Assembly (NCBI RefSeq): GCF_013394595.1
Contig: NZ_CP053348.1
Span: 1,054,001 to 1,118,000, forward strand
Direction: 5' to 3'
Source: Winogradskyella forsetii
GTDB lineage: Bacteria > Bacteroidota > Bacteroidia > Flavobacteriales > Flavobacteriaceae
DNA length: 64,000 bases
Made by a program: the position numbers and the translations under genes. Within the stretch, counting starts at the first letter, position 1, and the number at the start of each line of letters is the position of its first letter. The notes under the pieces are model-generated. The model was not told the origin of the DNA. It made no database searches and saw only the letters and a program-made list of their open reading frames with translations. Shown here piece after piece: positions 42,001-49,305 of the stretch.

Positions 42001-42551
42001 CGGCGAGTTCTGGTTCTGATGTTTCTGGTATGTTCACTTCTAACGATTATAATTTGATCGGAACAGATGATTTAAATGTATTTACTGCACAAACCAATGA
42101 TATTGAAGATGTAGATCCTATGGTAGGACCTTTACAAGACAATGGAGGTACAACGTTTACACATCAGCTATTAAATGATTCTCCAGCTTTTGATGCTGGT
42201 GATCCAAGTGATGTTTTTATGGATCAAATTGGTCAAATTGTATTTGGGGTGTCAAGAGATATTGGTGCTTATGAAGCGCAAGTTTCGTTATCAATAGATG
42301 ATTTCAATTCTATCTCTGTTTTAACTATTTATCCAAATCCAACAAAGGGGCAGTTCAATATTGTAATTGACGAATCCATTGCTGGTAGTATCAATGTTCA
42401 AATTGTATCTATGACAGGTAAATTAGTAAAAGAATTAGCCTTAGGAAATGGAATTAATTCAATGGATATAAGTGGTGTGTCTTCTGGAGTTTACATTGTT
42501 AATGTAAATACGGAAAGAGGTCAAACGTCACATAAGTTAATTTTAGAATAA
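36054..42551 (+). CDS. Giant right-handed beta-helix surface protein with T9SS type A signal
   Basis: 2165 aa. Signal peptide (to FAQ, about residue 24); a long parallel beta-helix built of Gly-rich coils (GGGIFNNGG, GGGLWNGSG, NRAGGGIE); twelve super-repeats of about 150 aa each marked by an PGNGG..H motif (xPGNGGGLHISG and variants); a choice-of-anchor-like end (SRDIGAYEAQ); and a type A T9SS sorting domain (LTIYPNPTKGQFNI ... GVYIVNVNTERGQTSHKLILE). The organisation is similar to polymorphic outer-membrane (Pmp-like) proteins. It should be secreted and anchored at the surface. Single gene with its own terminator. Ligand unknown. Confidence 0.92.
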   Translation: MKNKITIVIALAMTFFISNYSFAQVVTSGADDGTDGTLRNEIADTPAGGTITFDGVTTVTLLGELIIDKDLIIQGNNDLTTIDGDRLGRIFNITAGNIQLNKLRITRGRAFNGGGIYMTNSNVTLNSCVVFNNQGSIVGTPSGSGGGIFNDVGGVLVVNASTIGANTAFRAGGGIEDNSGVGLGVTLNNTTILNNVAGVDLASAAPGNGGGLHVTGAGDVTITGGMVKGNVALKEGGGLWNGSGVLDINNVGILENSATGDSTGGGGIFNNGGTVNIDAATTLTGNIAMGATPGGRGGAIFNSTDGILNLANELAITGNYASRAGGAIEDASNGTLVFAHVTLTGNSAGVDIGLGNTITPNPGNGGAIHLSGTTSASLTTCTIEDNLAASEGGGLWNNLGTMNIISGGVRYNIASGDDADNGGGGIFNNGGTLFVGSGATITYNIADGASGSGGGIFSTDGDVTVDTSWVSYNSANRAGGGIEAIEGTISLVETTLDFNTTGSAPGNGGGLHITGSADSNITDGTVQGNIATREGGGLWNGSGTMTVDGTIIDGNDAQGDAGDDGGGGIFNNGGALVVLPETTITNNTASGTLGSGGGIFSLTPGTLNIDGLTIENNTANRAGGGIEINSASGETYTFNNVTLNENVVNGPAPGNGGGLHISGMGDVVYNNGAVTNNTAFEGGGLWNSVGSMDVNGTAITGNIANGDATGGGGLFNNGGTLNVDANTTLTGNIAMGATPGGRGGAIFNSTDGILNLANGLAITGNYASRAGGAIEDSSNGTLILSGVTLTGNSAGVDIGLGNTITPNPGNGGAVHLSGTTNATVSGFSTISNNFAAKEGGGLWNNMGTMDVSLSFLDGNIASGNDADDGGGAIFNNGGTLIVGNAAAILNNVADGTAGSGGAILSTDGAVTITDAVLTFNRSNRAGGAIEVIDGSIDFSGNYNVSNNNTGVAPAVASPGNGGALHISGSASATVTGGTMSNNVAAREGGALWNSTGTMTIDGTIIDGNTASGSAADDGGGGIFNNGGTLIVQNATEITNNVADGTSGSGGGIQNVSGGSVSVSDSSITGNTSNRAGGGIEDNSTMASGTLTLTNVTLDNNITSSAPGNGGGLHITGPGNATITGGTTNGNTAANEGGGLWNGSGVMTVIDHTVDGNTASGSDAETAGAAGGGGIYNEGGTLDLSGSTMITNNIADGAQSTGGGILNAAGTLTANGITIMNNTSNRAGGGIEANGGGAVTLTDVTLDSNDTGVVTGMGAPGNGGGLHISGNSAVNITGGTTNMNTAANEGGGLWNGSGVMTVIDHTVDGNTASGSDAETAGASGGGGIYNEGGTLDISGSTMITNNIADGAQSTGGGILNAAGTLTANGITIMDNTSNRAGGGIEANGGGAVTLTNVNLDSNDTGVVTGMGAPGNGGGLHISGNSTVNITGGTVNMNTAATEGGGLWNGSGTMTVDSSTINLNVASGNDAADGGGGIFNNGGTLIVQNGATISNNIADGTAGSGGGIFSISGAVTVDNSNIEFNSANRAGGGVEIVDGTADFLNDTNLLNNDVNGSAGTPAPGNGGGFHVTGGTAVVTFTGGSVFGNEAASEGGGLWNNGGTMTVEGTLIDGNTAFGDAADNGGGGIFNNGGTLNVNATTQITNNYADGTSGSGGGIFSTDGTITIDGAVITTNEANRAGGGIEVIDGTLLVTNTTLDANDAGSFAPAPGNGGGLHISGMANSTFTGGTVNGNIASREGGGLWNGSGTMTTDATTIDGNTASGNAADDGGAGIFNNGGTLNVTNGTLINNNIADGTSGSGGGLLSVGGAVTVDGSTITNNRANRAGGGIELAAGTLEMTSSDLSANNAGVTPAVAAPGNGGGLHLGGAATATIAMSTVRNNDAVEGGGLWNGGSDMTVTTSEVSGNSAVEGGGVYNNSGATSTVMTSTISGNSASMSGGGATNNGTSLDFNAVTIAMNTSTGNGGGIDAASNVSLKNTIVALNTASSGSDVSGMFTSNDYNLIGTDDLNVFTAQTNDIEDVDPMVGPLQDNGGTTFTHQLLNDSPAFDAGDPSDVFMDQIGQIVFGVSRDIGAYEAQVSLSIDDFNSISVLTIYPNPTKGQFNIVIDESIAGSINVQIVSMTGKLVKELALGNGINSMDISGVSSGVYIVNVNTERGQTSHKLILE
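39441..40345 (+). repeat. Near-identical 459-bp tandem duplication in the beta-helix gene
   Basis: The block starting AATACCGCTGCC at 39441 recurs at 39900, with only scattered substitutions over about 450 bp (EGGTLDLSGSTMITNN versus EGGTLDISGSTMITNN). It represents one 153-aa super-repeat and is much more alike than the other repeats in the gene. Confidence 0.85.
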
Positions 42552-42579
42552 GGATATACTATAACCGCTTATGTAATAG

Positions 42580-42608
42580 AAAAGACCATCGAAAGATGGT
42601 CTTTTTTT
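42580..42608 (+). terminator. Terminator of the beta-helix gene
   Basis: AAAGACCATC / GATGGTCTTT, 10-bp stem with GAAA tetraloop and a seven-T tail, 28 bp after the stop. Confidence 0.92.
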
Positions 42609-42644
42609 GTTTATCATATTTTTATAGTAGCCTTGGGTTCTTCA

Positions 42645-42677
42645 TAAAAAAAGCGCAATTATATTAAAATTGCGCTT
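42645..42677 (-). terminator. Terminator of the Crp-family gene
   Basis: AAGCGCAATT / AATTGCGCTT, perfect 10-bp stem with a 7-nt loop; on the minus strand it is followed by a run of T residues. Confidence 0.85.
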
Positions 42678-42785
42678 CTTAGCTATTAATCTTAGGAAAA
42701 TAAGGGGTTATTTACCTTGGTTAGGGGTGCAAAAATATCACTATGAAGGCATAAAAAAAATGATCTATGATAATAAATGAAGATT

Positions 42786-43364
42786 TTATGTTAATTCTTT
42801 CCTAATTCGACTCAAGCTTTCAGTTGTGATGCCCAAATAGGATGCAATGTGATAATTTTTTACGTTCTTCTCTATATGGGGATGGGTTTTTATAAATTCC
42901 AAATAGCGTTCTTTTGCAGTCATTGATAATTTTGACAAGATTCGTTTTTGAAATGCAGCGTAAGCAGCTGCCAGTTTATTTCTGATAAATTTATGTATTT
43001 GTGGAAATTGAATATGCAACGCCTCTCTGTCTTCACTGGAAAGTTGGTAAAGTGTGGCATTTTGAAGTACTTCAAGATGCATGATGGCCTTCGAAGTTGA
43101 AAAAAAAGCTGTAAAATCAGTAATCCACCAATCTTCTATGCCAATTTGTACCGTGTGTTCTCTTCCTTTTTTATCCGTGTAAAAGGTTCTGAGACAGCCT
43201 TGGTAAATAAAAAATATGTCGGTAACAATGTCTCCTGGTTTAATCAGAATTGCACCTTTCTCTGCATCCACTCTTTTAAATACGGACGCTATAGTTTTTA
43301 TTTCGTCTTTGGTAAAAATGAGATCTTTAAATATGGTTTGAACTACATTTTGGTCAGAATACAT
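42786..43364 (-). CDS. Crp/Fnr-family transcriptional regulator
   Basis: 192 aa. N-terminal cyclic-nucleotide-binding-like fold (AEKGAILIKPGDIVTDIFFIYQG, REHTVQIGIEDWW) and a short C-terminal helix-turn-helix (YHIASYLGITTESLSRIRKEL). The phosphate-binding cassette of true cAMP receptors is not evident, as in many Bacteroidota Crp-like proteins, so the effector is unknown. Flanked by a terminator downstream and 181 bp of gene-free sequence upstream. Confidence 0.88.
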   Translation of the reverse strand: MYSDQNVVQTIFKDLIFTKDEIKTIASVFKRVDAEKGAILIKPGDIVTDIFFIYQGCLRTFYTDKKGREHTVQIGIEDWWITDFTAFFSTSKAIMHLEVLQNATLYQLSSEDREALHIQFPQIHKFIRNKLAAAYAAFQKRILSKLSMTAKERYLEFIKTHPHIEKNVKNYHIASYLGITTESLSRIRKELT

Positions 43365-43545
43365 TTAAAATGAAATAAATACGAAGCTGTAAAGTACGTA
43401 AAACCTTTTAAATGAGTATGTTAAATTCGATATAATAAGTTTAATATCAGTTAACCCGTTATTTTTAATCTTATGATGTCAACCGTGATAAGTCTTATAA
43501 TTCTTAAAAGCTGAACATACAAACACTTTGTTCTAAAATAGGATT

Positions 43546-44625
43546 TTAATCGTGTTGTTGAGATGTAGCAATCAATTCTCTGGCAACTTTACTTACTTCA
43601 GATGAAGAACCAGAAGTATTGGCAACGACTACAACAACAGTTTTAAGATTTGGAATTACAAATAGTTGCGTTGAGGTACCAGTTTGAGAACCACTGTGGC
43701 CTATAATTTCATTTTTGTTTTGTTCATCTCCATAGAGTCTAAATCCCAATCCATAACGGCTATTGACATTCTTTAAATTATTATAATCAATCATGAGGCT
43801 AAAGGTCTCTTCGCTTATGAAATGATGGTTAATTAGGGCATTTCCAAATTTTATAAGATCATTTACGGTCGAATAAAACCCACCTCCTGGAACACGATTG
43901 CTTAAATTGTTTGGTTTTGCTTTTTTAAGATTTCCTCTATCATCTCTATGATATAATTTGGTTGCAGCTTTGGGTTCTATTTCTCGTTTTTCAATACCTG
44001 TATGTGTCATTTCCGCTTTATCCCAAATATACTTTTGCATATACGCTTCATAAGATAAACCTGAAACTTTTTCAATTAATAACCCTAGAACAACATAGCC
44101 GTAACTTGTATAGGAATATTTGGTGCCAGGTTCAAAAAATAGTTTTCGGTTTTTAAACACCTCATAAGCTTCAAATAGCGAGGTATAATTTATTTGGTTT
44201 TCAGTCTCACTTTCATTTCTGTAAGCACGAATACCAGACGTGTGAGATAAAATATGTTTTGTGGTGATTTTTGTTTTATGTTTTTGAATAAACTCAGGAA
44301 TATAGGTGTCAATAGGTAAGTTGATATCAATTAAACCATGCTCTGCTAACTGCATTACAGCAACAGCCGTCATTGATTTGGCGATTGAAGCGGTCCTAAT
44401 TTGTGTGTCTAATGTAAAAATTTCCTTATTTTCTAGATCTGCATAGCCTGAAGCGGTTTCCCAAGTCACGACGCCATTAATGGAATAACTTCCTGCTGCA
44501 CCGACGGCAATTTCATTCTTTACTAAATCATTTAGCAAAGTGTTTGAAGACGCCGTTCTATTTTGTGAGATTACGGAAAATGCCTGAAGAAATAAAATGA
44601 TTGCCGTAAATAGGTTTTTATACAT
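43546..44625 (-). CDS. Beta-lactamase-fold serine hydrolase
   Basis: 359 aa. Signal peptide, SxxK nucleophile in TASIAKSMTAVAVMQLAEHG, second motif in TKYSYTSYGYVVLGLLIEKVSG (YxS rather than YxN), and the HSG triad equivalent in IIGHSGSQTGTS. Class C beta-lactamase/D-aminopeptidase-type family with esterase, peptidase or unknown activity. A second, longer member is encoded at 46608-48260. Confidence 0.87.
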   Translation of the reverse strand: MYKNLFTAIILFLQAFSVISQNRTASSNTLLNDLVKNEIAVGAAGSYSINGVVTWETASGYADLENKEIFTLDTQIRTASIAKSMTAVAVMQLAEHGLIDINLPIDTYIPEFIQKHKTKITTKHILSHTSGIRAYRNESETENQINYTSLFEAYEVFKNRKLFFEPGTKYSYTSYGYVVLGLLIEKVSGLSYEAYMQKYIWDKAEMTHTGIEKREIEPKAATKLYHRDDRGNLKKAKPNNLSNRVPGGGFYSTVNDLIKFGNALINHHFISEETFSLMIDYNNLKNVNSRYGLGFRLYGDEQNKNEIIGHSGSQTGTSTQLFVIPNLKTVVVVVANTSGSSSEVSKVARELIATSQQHD

Positions 44626-44733
44626 AATCCCAATTAATAGATTCGAACGAATTTAGATGAAAAAATTATAATCACAAAGAAGCGCAAATGCAATTCAAGC
44701 TTAAAAAGTTGAAAAGGGTTCTAATAAATAGCA

Positions 44734-45741
44734 CTACGTTTTAATCACTTCGATTGTATAGGTGGCAACAATGTCATTGTCTATTTTTAGATGCACGTCA
44801 TAAACGCCTTTGTGTTTAAAACGGTATTTAAAAGTCACTAATCCATTTTCATTGGTAAGATCATAAATTTTATACCGTTTTTTGTCTGTTCCTGAAACTT
44901 TGACTAAAGCGATTTTATCCGTGGAAATGGGTTTTAAAGATTTAAAGTTAAATGTGATTTCTTCATTCTTGTTAATTGTGGATTTTAATGTCGTTGGCCC
45001 AATCGGAATTATTTTTTGTTTAAACGTTTCTCCATAAACAATCGGTTCTGCTATGAATTTTGCGGTTTTCAAAGTGTCGTTAAGAAACCATTTCTTCTGG
45101 ATAGGATAATGGTTTTTAGCAAAGAGTTTAGGATCTGTTAAAAAGTAACCATCATTATAGTCTGCTACAAAAATACGACCATTGATCATATAACCACTAG
45201 ACCAAGTCGCATCGCACAAATACCATTTATTATTGAGTTTTACGGCGTTCCAAGAATGGTTTATGGATTCCAGTTTTTCAACATTAGTTTCAAAAGATCG
45301 TCCATAGCCATCAACAATTTTACATTCAATATTGGCTATGAAACACAATTCCTTAATGAGGTAAGCATAGCCTGTACACATGGTTTTTTTATCGTTCAAG
45401 AGTTTTTCAAAAGCGATTTTTTTGAAATCATCATTCCATTGTATATAACCCAAACTATCGTTTTTGAACTCTAAACGCGCTCTGCTCACTTTATTATGTT
45501 GCTTGGAATCCCCTTTGATATTGGTGCACACCCAAGTGTAAATGGCTCTGAATTTTTCAACATCAGTTATAAGTTTAGATGTTAGATGGTGCGCCAACAC
45601 GGGTAAATTATCTAAATTCTTACCTTCATGCAGCTTAGCAATATTATCTGCTTTTGTAAAATCGATGGTTTTAAAATCTGATATTTGAGCGTTAGAAATA
45701 GTAAAGCAAAAAACTATGAAAAGGACGAAAAGATTTCTCAT
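44734..45741 (-). CDS. Exported transglutaminase-like protein
   Basis: 335 aa. Signal peptide (FCFTISNAQ). Transglutaminase-like core at about 55-190 with the Cys-His-Asp triad visible as KKTMCTGYAYLIKELC, NHSWNAVKLNNKWYLCDATWSSG; a C-terminal Ig-like beta domain (about 230-335). Such proteins may act as proteases or cross-linking enzymes in the periplasm. 12 bp after the gene at 45754-46431, so probably one operon. Confidence 0.87.
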   Translation of the reverse strand: MRNLFVLFIVFCFTISNAQISDFKTIDFTKADNIAKLHEGKNLDNLPVLAHHLTSKLITDVEKFRAIYTWVCTNIKGDSKQHNKVSRARLEFKNDSLGYIQWNDDFKKIAFEKLLNDKKTMCTGYAYLIKELCFIANIECKIVDGYGRSFETNVEKLESINHSWNAVKLNNKWYLCDATWSSGYMINGRIFVADYNDGYFLTDPKLFAKNHYPIQKKWFLNDTLKTAKFIAEPIVYGETFKQKIIPIGPTTLKSTINKNEEITFNFKSLKPISTDKIALVKVSGTDKKRYKIYDLTNENGLVTFKYRFKHKGVYDVHLKIDNDIVATYTIEVIKT

Positions 45742-45753
45742 AAAACTAATAGA

Positions 45754-46431
45754 TTAATCTCTTTTGGATTTATAAACTTGCTTCACGGCAACTTTGCCCA
45801 TGATGATACAAGAATCGACTTTCATATCTATGTTGACTTCAATTTTTAAGTCCGAATGTGATTTCTCAATGACCACTTTTTGTGTTTCGAAGCCTAAATA
45901 GCTCACTACTAAAACATCTCCAACTTTAAGCTTTGCAGGAAATTCAAAATAGCCATCGAAGTTTGAAGTTGTACCTATTGCGGTTCCCTGTAAAACAATG
46001 TTAGCTCCAGGAAGCGGTATTCCGTCTTCGTTCACTGTGCCTTTTACTGTCATGTTTTTCTCTGATTTTGAAGTTTCAATTTTTGAATCCTCTTTAACAG
46101 GCTCTAATTCATTTTTAACCTCTTGCGCTTGGGTAGAAAACGTTGAGAAAAGTGCTAAACAGGCTAACCCTATTCCACTTAAAAAACCTATGCGCTTGTT
46201 GGTATTTTGAATTTGTGTTTTTGGACTTAACTGACTGCTGTTAAATCTACCACAAGTATTTTGATTGGATTTGTTTTTAAAGAACGTAACGATTTCTTCA
46301 GCATTCATTTTTGTAAAATCGATGACTTCTTTTTCACAAGCACCACAAAAACCGCCATTGGAGGTTGGAGCAAGTTGATTGAAGTTTTCTTGGCATGGCG
46401 TTTTGATGTCTAGGTTAAATTGATTTTTCAT
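45754..46431 (-). CDS. Membrane protein with Cys-rich N-terminus and carboxypeptidase-regulatory domain
   Basis: 225 aa. Residues 1-75 form a cytoplasmic Cys-containing module (TPCQENFNQLAP, GGFCGACEKEVIDFTKM, TCGRF), then one membrane segment (about 80-100), then a periplasmic carboxypeptidase-D regulatory-like domain (MTVKGTVNEDGIPLPGANIV, GTTSNFDGYFEF, LVVSYLGFETQ), the fold found at the start of SusC/TonB proteins. The arrangement is known in Bacteroidota; its function is not clear. First gene of a likely operon with the transglutaminase-like gene. Confidence 0.82.
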   Translation of the reverse strand: MKNQFNLDIKTPCQENFNQLAPTSNGGFCGACEKEVIDFTKMNAEEIVTFFKNKSNQNTCGRFNSSQLSPKTQIQNTNKRIGFLSGIGLACLALFSTFSTQAQEVKNELEPVKEDSKIETSKSEKNMTVKGTVNEDGIPLPGANIVLQGTAIGTTSNFDGYFEFPAKLKVGDVLVVSYLGFETQKVVIEKSHSDLKIEVNIDMKVDSCIIMGKVAVKQVYKSKRD

Positions 46432-46547
46432 GATATAAAGTTTTAAAGTTAGTACATATCAAAACTAGACATCAATTAAGGGATTAAAAATGAGGAATCA
46501 GTAAACGATGCTTTTTGATGAGTGTAGTGTCGTTTGTATTGAGTTTG

Positions 46548-46582
46548 TAAAAAACAAAACCACTTAGAACTAACTAAGTGGT
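46548..46582 (-). terminator. Terminator of the serine hydrolase gene
   Basis: ACCACTTAG / CTAAGTGGT, 9-bp stem with 6-nt loop, T-rich tail on the minus strand. Confidence 0.8.
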
Positions 46583-46607
46583 CGTACTTTTAGGTCAAAA
46601 TTGTTGA

Positions 46608-48260
46608 CTATTCCATTTTTTTTGCAAGTGTTTCATTGCCACTTTGATAAATCGTAAAACTCTCTACATTTCCAGAAGTGTCTTTATTAAATTTGATTTT
46701 TATCGCGGCCACTTTAGCAAAAAACTCAGTCTCATTTTCCGCAAAAATTTCAAATTGACCTTGCCCTGTGGCTTGGGCAAAAATTTGATTACCATCAACC
46801 GTAATCTGAACATTGAAATTTGGGCCTAACTGGTATTTGCCTGCATACGGTTGTAAAACGGCATTGGTCAGCGTCACTTCTTTTCTGGCTTCAGGCTTTG
46901 GTTTGTCAACTTCCTTTCCTACACTTTCGGTGTCAGTGATAAAAATGGTTTCACGTTTTCCATTTGCGGATTTTGAAAACTTGTACTCAATTGCTCCATC
47001 TTTAAACATAAAACGGTTTTCGGAAAGTGGATAAATATCAAAAACCGTATTGGATTCGGATTCGCGCATACTTTTAAGTTGACCATCTTCCATAAATATA
47101 TGTCGAATGACGTCATCTTCAAATTCATAAGCACCAACCCATTGTTTCATTTTAGCTTCAGATAATTTAACCACATCCTTCATCGTTGGAAACGGTTTTC
47201 CAATAGCGGTTGCAGCAAGGGATTGGGTGACTGCGCCGATGTCCTTGCAGCTACAATTACTTAAGCCAATGACATAAATACCTTCATCTATGAGATAAAT
47301 TCCATTGGTAGAAGTGCCAAAAATACCACCACTGTGAGAATAGCCTTTAGACCCTTTAAGGTTCATTTCGCCCCAACCATAACCATAAGTAATGTGTTCA
47401 CCATTATTTAGGGTTGAGCCATTTATAGCTTTATCCAAAGTTGTTGCTTTGATCAATGTGTTATTGGTTAGCGCATTTTGCCACTTTAGCATGTCGTCAA
47501 TGGTAGATGTCAATGAACCAGCGGCTTGAGGCAAGGTCATACTTAAATAACTGGCATTAACATAACCATTGTCATTTTGTTCATACGGTCTGACTCTGTT
47601 TTTAACGATTTCACTGGTGTTTCCATAACTTGAATTCGTCATACCTAAACGCTCAAATATATTGTTTTCAATAAAATTTTCGTAGGTGTCTTCAGAAATG
47701 ACTTCAATGATTTTGCCGAGTAAGATATAACCCGAGTTATTGTATTTAAAGGCTTCTCCTGGATCAAAATCCATAGGTTCGTTTTTAAAAGTAGCGATTA
47801 ATTCGTCTAGTGTTTTATCGATACGGGCAAAATCCCTAAAATTTTCATTATCGGTATAACTTTTTATTCCTGAGGTGTGATTAAGGAGATGATGTATAGT
47901 TATAGTTTTACCGTGCGTAGGATAATCTGGAATAAACTTTGTAATGGAATCATCTAAACTTAATTTGCCTTCTTCTTCAAGCATTAAAATGGCAACTGCC
48001 GTAAATTGTTTGGTAATAGACGCCAGCATAAAAACGTTTTCTGGAATCATATCGACATCCAATTCTAAACTGGATTTCCCGATGGCCTTTCTATAAATAG
48101 CTTTACCATCTTTGGCTACTAAAATGGTCGCACCTGGTTCATCTGGTTTGTAGGATTCAAATACAATATCATCAAATTTTTGAGTTAAATCTTGGGCCTT
48201 GCTAGTTGTAATAAACAGGCAACTAAACAACAATAAGGCAAAGGTGTGGTTGATTTTCAT
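46608..48260 (-). CDS. Beta-lactamase-fold serine hydrolase with C-terminal extension
   Basis: Start chosen at the ATG at 48260 (550 aa), which gives a proper signal peptide (MKINHTFALLLFSCLFITT..KAQ); the frame is open 22 codons further up. Catalytic SxxK in LASITKQFTAVAILML, YxN-type motif in YNNSGYILLGKIIE, and HSG in GYSHSGGIFG. Residues about 390-550 form a beta-rich C-terminal lipocalin-like domain common in this family. Exported; substrate unknown. Confidence 0.88.
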   Translation of the reverse strand: MKINHTFALLLFSCLFITTSKAQDLTQKFDDIVFESYKPDEPGATILVAKDGKAIYRKAIGKSSLELDVDMIPENVFMLASITKQFTAVAILMLEEEGKLSLDDSITKFIPDYPTHGKTITIHHLLNHTSGIKSYTDNENFRDFARIDKTLDELIATFKNEPMDFDPGEAFKYNNSGYILLGKIIEVISEDTYENFIENNIFERLGMTNSSYGNTSEIVKNRVRPYEQNDNGYVNASYLSMTLPQAAGSLTSTIDDMLKWQNALTNNTLIKATTLDKAINGSTLNNGEHITYGYGWGEMNLKGSKGYSHSGGIFGTSTNGIYLIDEGIYVIGLSNCSCKDIGAVTQSLAATAIGKPFPTMKDVVKLSEAKMKQWVGAYEFEDDVIRHIFMEDGQLKSMRESESNTVFDIYPLSENRFMFKDGAIEYKFSKSANGKRETIFITDTESVGKEVDKPKPEARKEVTLTNAVLQPYAGKYQLGPNFNVQITVDGNQIFAQATGQGQFEIFAENETEFFAKVAAIKIKFNKDTSGNVESFTIYQSGNETLAKKME

Positions 48261-48315
48261 TTTTTCTATGGATTGATTACTACTTATAGGACGATTCTTA
48301 AAATTATAAGTTACA

Positions 48316-48348
48316 AAAAAAACCACTTTGATTATAAGTGGTTTTAAA
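48316..48348 (-). terminator. Terminator of the Tim44-like gene
   Basis: AAAACCACTT / AAGTGGTTTT, 10-bp perfect stem with 7-nt loop; T-rich on the minus-strand 3' side. Confidence 0.85.
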
Positions 48349-48372
48349 TGACGTTTAAGATGTTGAAAAAAA

Positions 48373-49107
48373 TTATTTTGCCGTTAAGTTCGCAGTGGTT
48401 TGGAATTCTGGAACTACATTTTTCATTTTGGCAAAAGCCAAACTGAATTTTCCTTCTCTAATATCGTCCAAAAGCCACTTACCATTGGTGTATTCCATAA
48501 TCCAGATTTTCTCTTCATCTCCAAATTCATTTTTTCCTTGTACAATACGATGTGTTTCTCTGTCTTTTAAATAATCCTTAATGTCAGCTGAAATTACGAA
48601 TGCAATTTTAGAGCCTTCTAGTTTTTCGTTATCTGTCAGCTCTAAGTAAAGTGGTTTTACACTTTTAATTTTATCTAATTTACATACGTTTTTAAGGTTT
48701 TCCTGTTTCCATCTGTCTAAATGAACCGTCTGTTGGTTCTGCCAATACCAATGGTTAACATATTCTGAGACTTCTTTCATGTCTTCATTGTCCCAAGCCA
48801 GATATACACGTCTAAAAACATTTCGTACATTTTTATCAAGATTCAGCCATGAAAAATCCTTATGCTTTAGTCCAATTTGATTGAGTTGCTTTTTAGTTTT
48901 CTTAACCGCAAAAAATTCAACCGTGTAGGTGTAAACGATTAAAGGAAAGAACACAATGAAAAGTGCAAACAAAATTAATTTTCCCCACCAAGTTTTAAAT
49001 AGACCTTTGGCTATAGTGCCACCAGGGCCTGCATAAACAGGATCAATGTAGAATAAGAAGCCAATAATAAGTATAGTTAATAGTATTTTTTTGTGAAGTG
49101 GTTTCAT
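48373..49107 (-). CDS. Tim44-like domain membrane protein
   Basis: 244 aa. N-terminal hydrophobic segments (about 8-26 and 42-65) followed by a soluble Tim44/calponin-type domain (VYLAWDNEDMKEVSEYVNHW, LDRWKQENLKNVCKLDKIKS, KIWIMEYTNGKWLLDDI). Bacterial Tim44-like proteins are membrane-associated and of uncertain function. It stands alone, with terminators on both sides. Confidence 0.85.
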   Translation of the reverse strand: MKPLHKKILLTILIIGFLFYIDPVYAGPGGTIAKGLFKTWWGKLILFALFIVFFPLIVYTYTVEFFAVKKTKKQLNQIGLKHKDFSWLNLDKNVRNVFRRVYLAWDNEDMKEVSEYVNHWYWQNQQTVHLDRWKQENLKNVCKLDKIKSVKPLYLELTDNEKLEGSKIAFVISADIKDYLKDRETHRIVQGKNEFGDEEKIWIMEYTNGKWLLDDIREGKFSLAFAKMKNVVPEFQTTANLTAK

Positions 49108-49137
49108 ATCATTCAGTTTTATGAGCTAAAGTTAATA

Positions 49138-49171
49138 AAAAAACCACTCTGAATTAACAAAGTGGTTTTTA
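49138..49171 (-). terminator. Terminator downstream of htpG and its 3' remnant
   Basis: AAAACCACT / AGTGGTTTT, 9-bp stem with 12-nt loop; T run on the minus strand. It lies beyond the duplicated htpG tail. Confidence 0.75.
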
Positions 49172-49212
49172 GTCTTGACTCTTGGCTCTAAAAGCGAAGC
49201 GGTCTTTTGTCT

Positions 49213-49266
49213 ACTTTATCATCTCATAACTACGTTTAATAAAGTTAGTTAACTCTTCACCTTTTA
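49213..49266 (-). pseudogene. Duplicated 3' tail of htpG (remnant)
   Basis: On the minus strand it encodes the same 17-residue ending as HtpG (KGEELTNFIKRSYEMIK, then stop), 43 bp downstream of the real htpG stop codon. The DNA differs at only a few third-codon positions (TTA/TTG, CGT/CGC, GAG/GAA, AAG/AAA) and in the stop (TAG/TAA). The spacer includes ACTTCGACTACGCTCAGTAA, resembling the flavobacterial GAGCGTAGTCGAAG-type repeat. Confidence 0.8.
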
Positions 49267-49305
49267 CTTCGACTACGCTCAGTAACCCGCATAAGTGACC
49301 AAACT

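Noticed and set aside
36452..42037. Many Pro-rich minus-strand ORFs in the beta-helix gene
   Set aside because: Antisense of Gly-rich repeats (GGN codons read as Pro); no start signals or family features.
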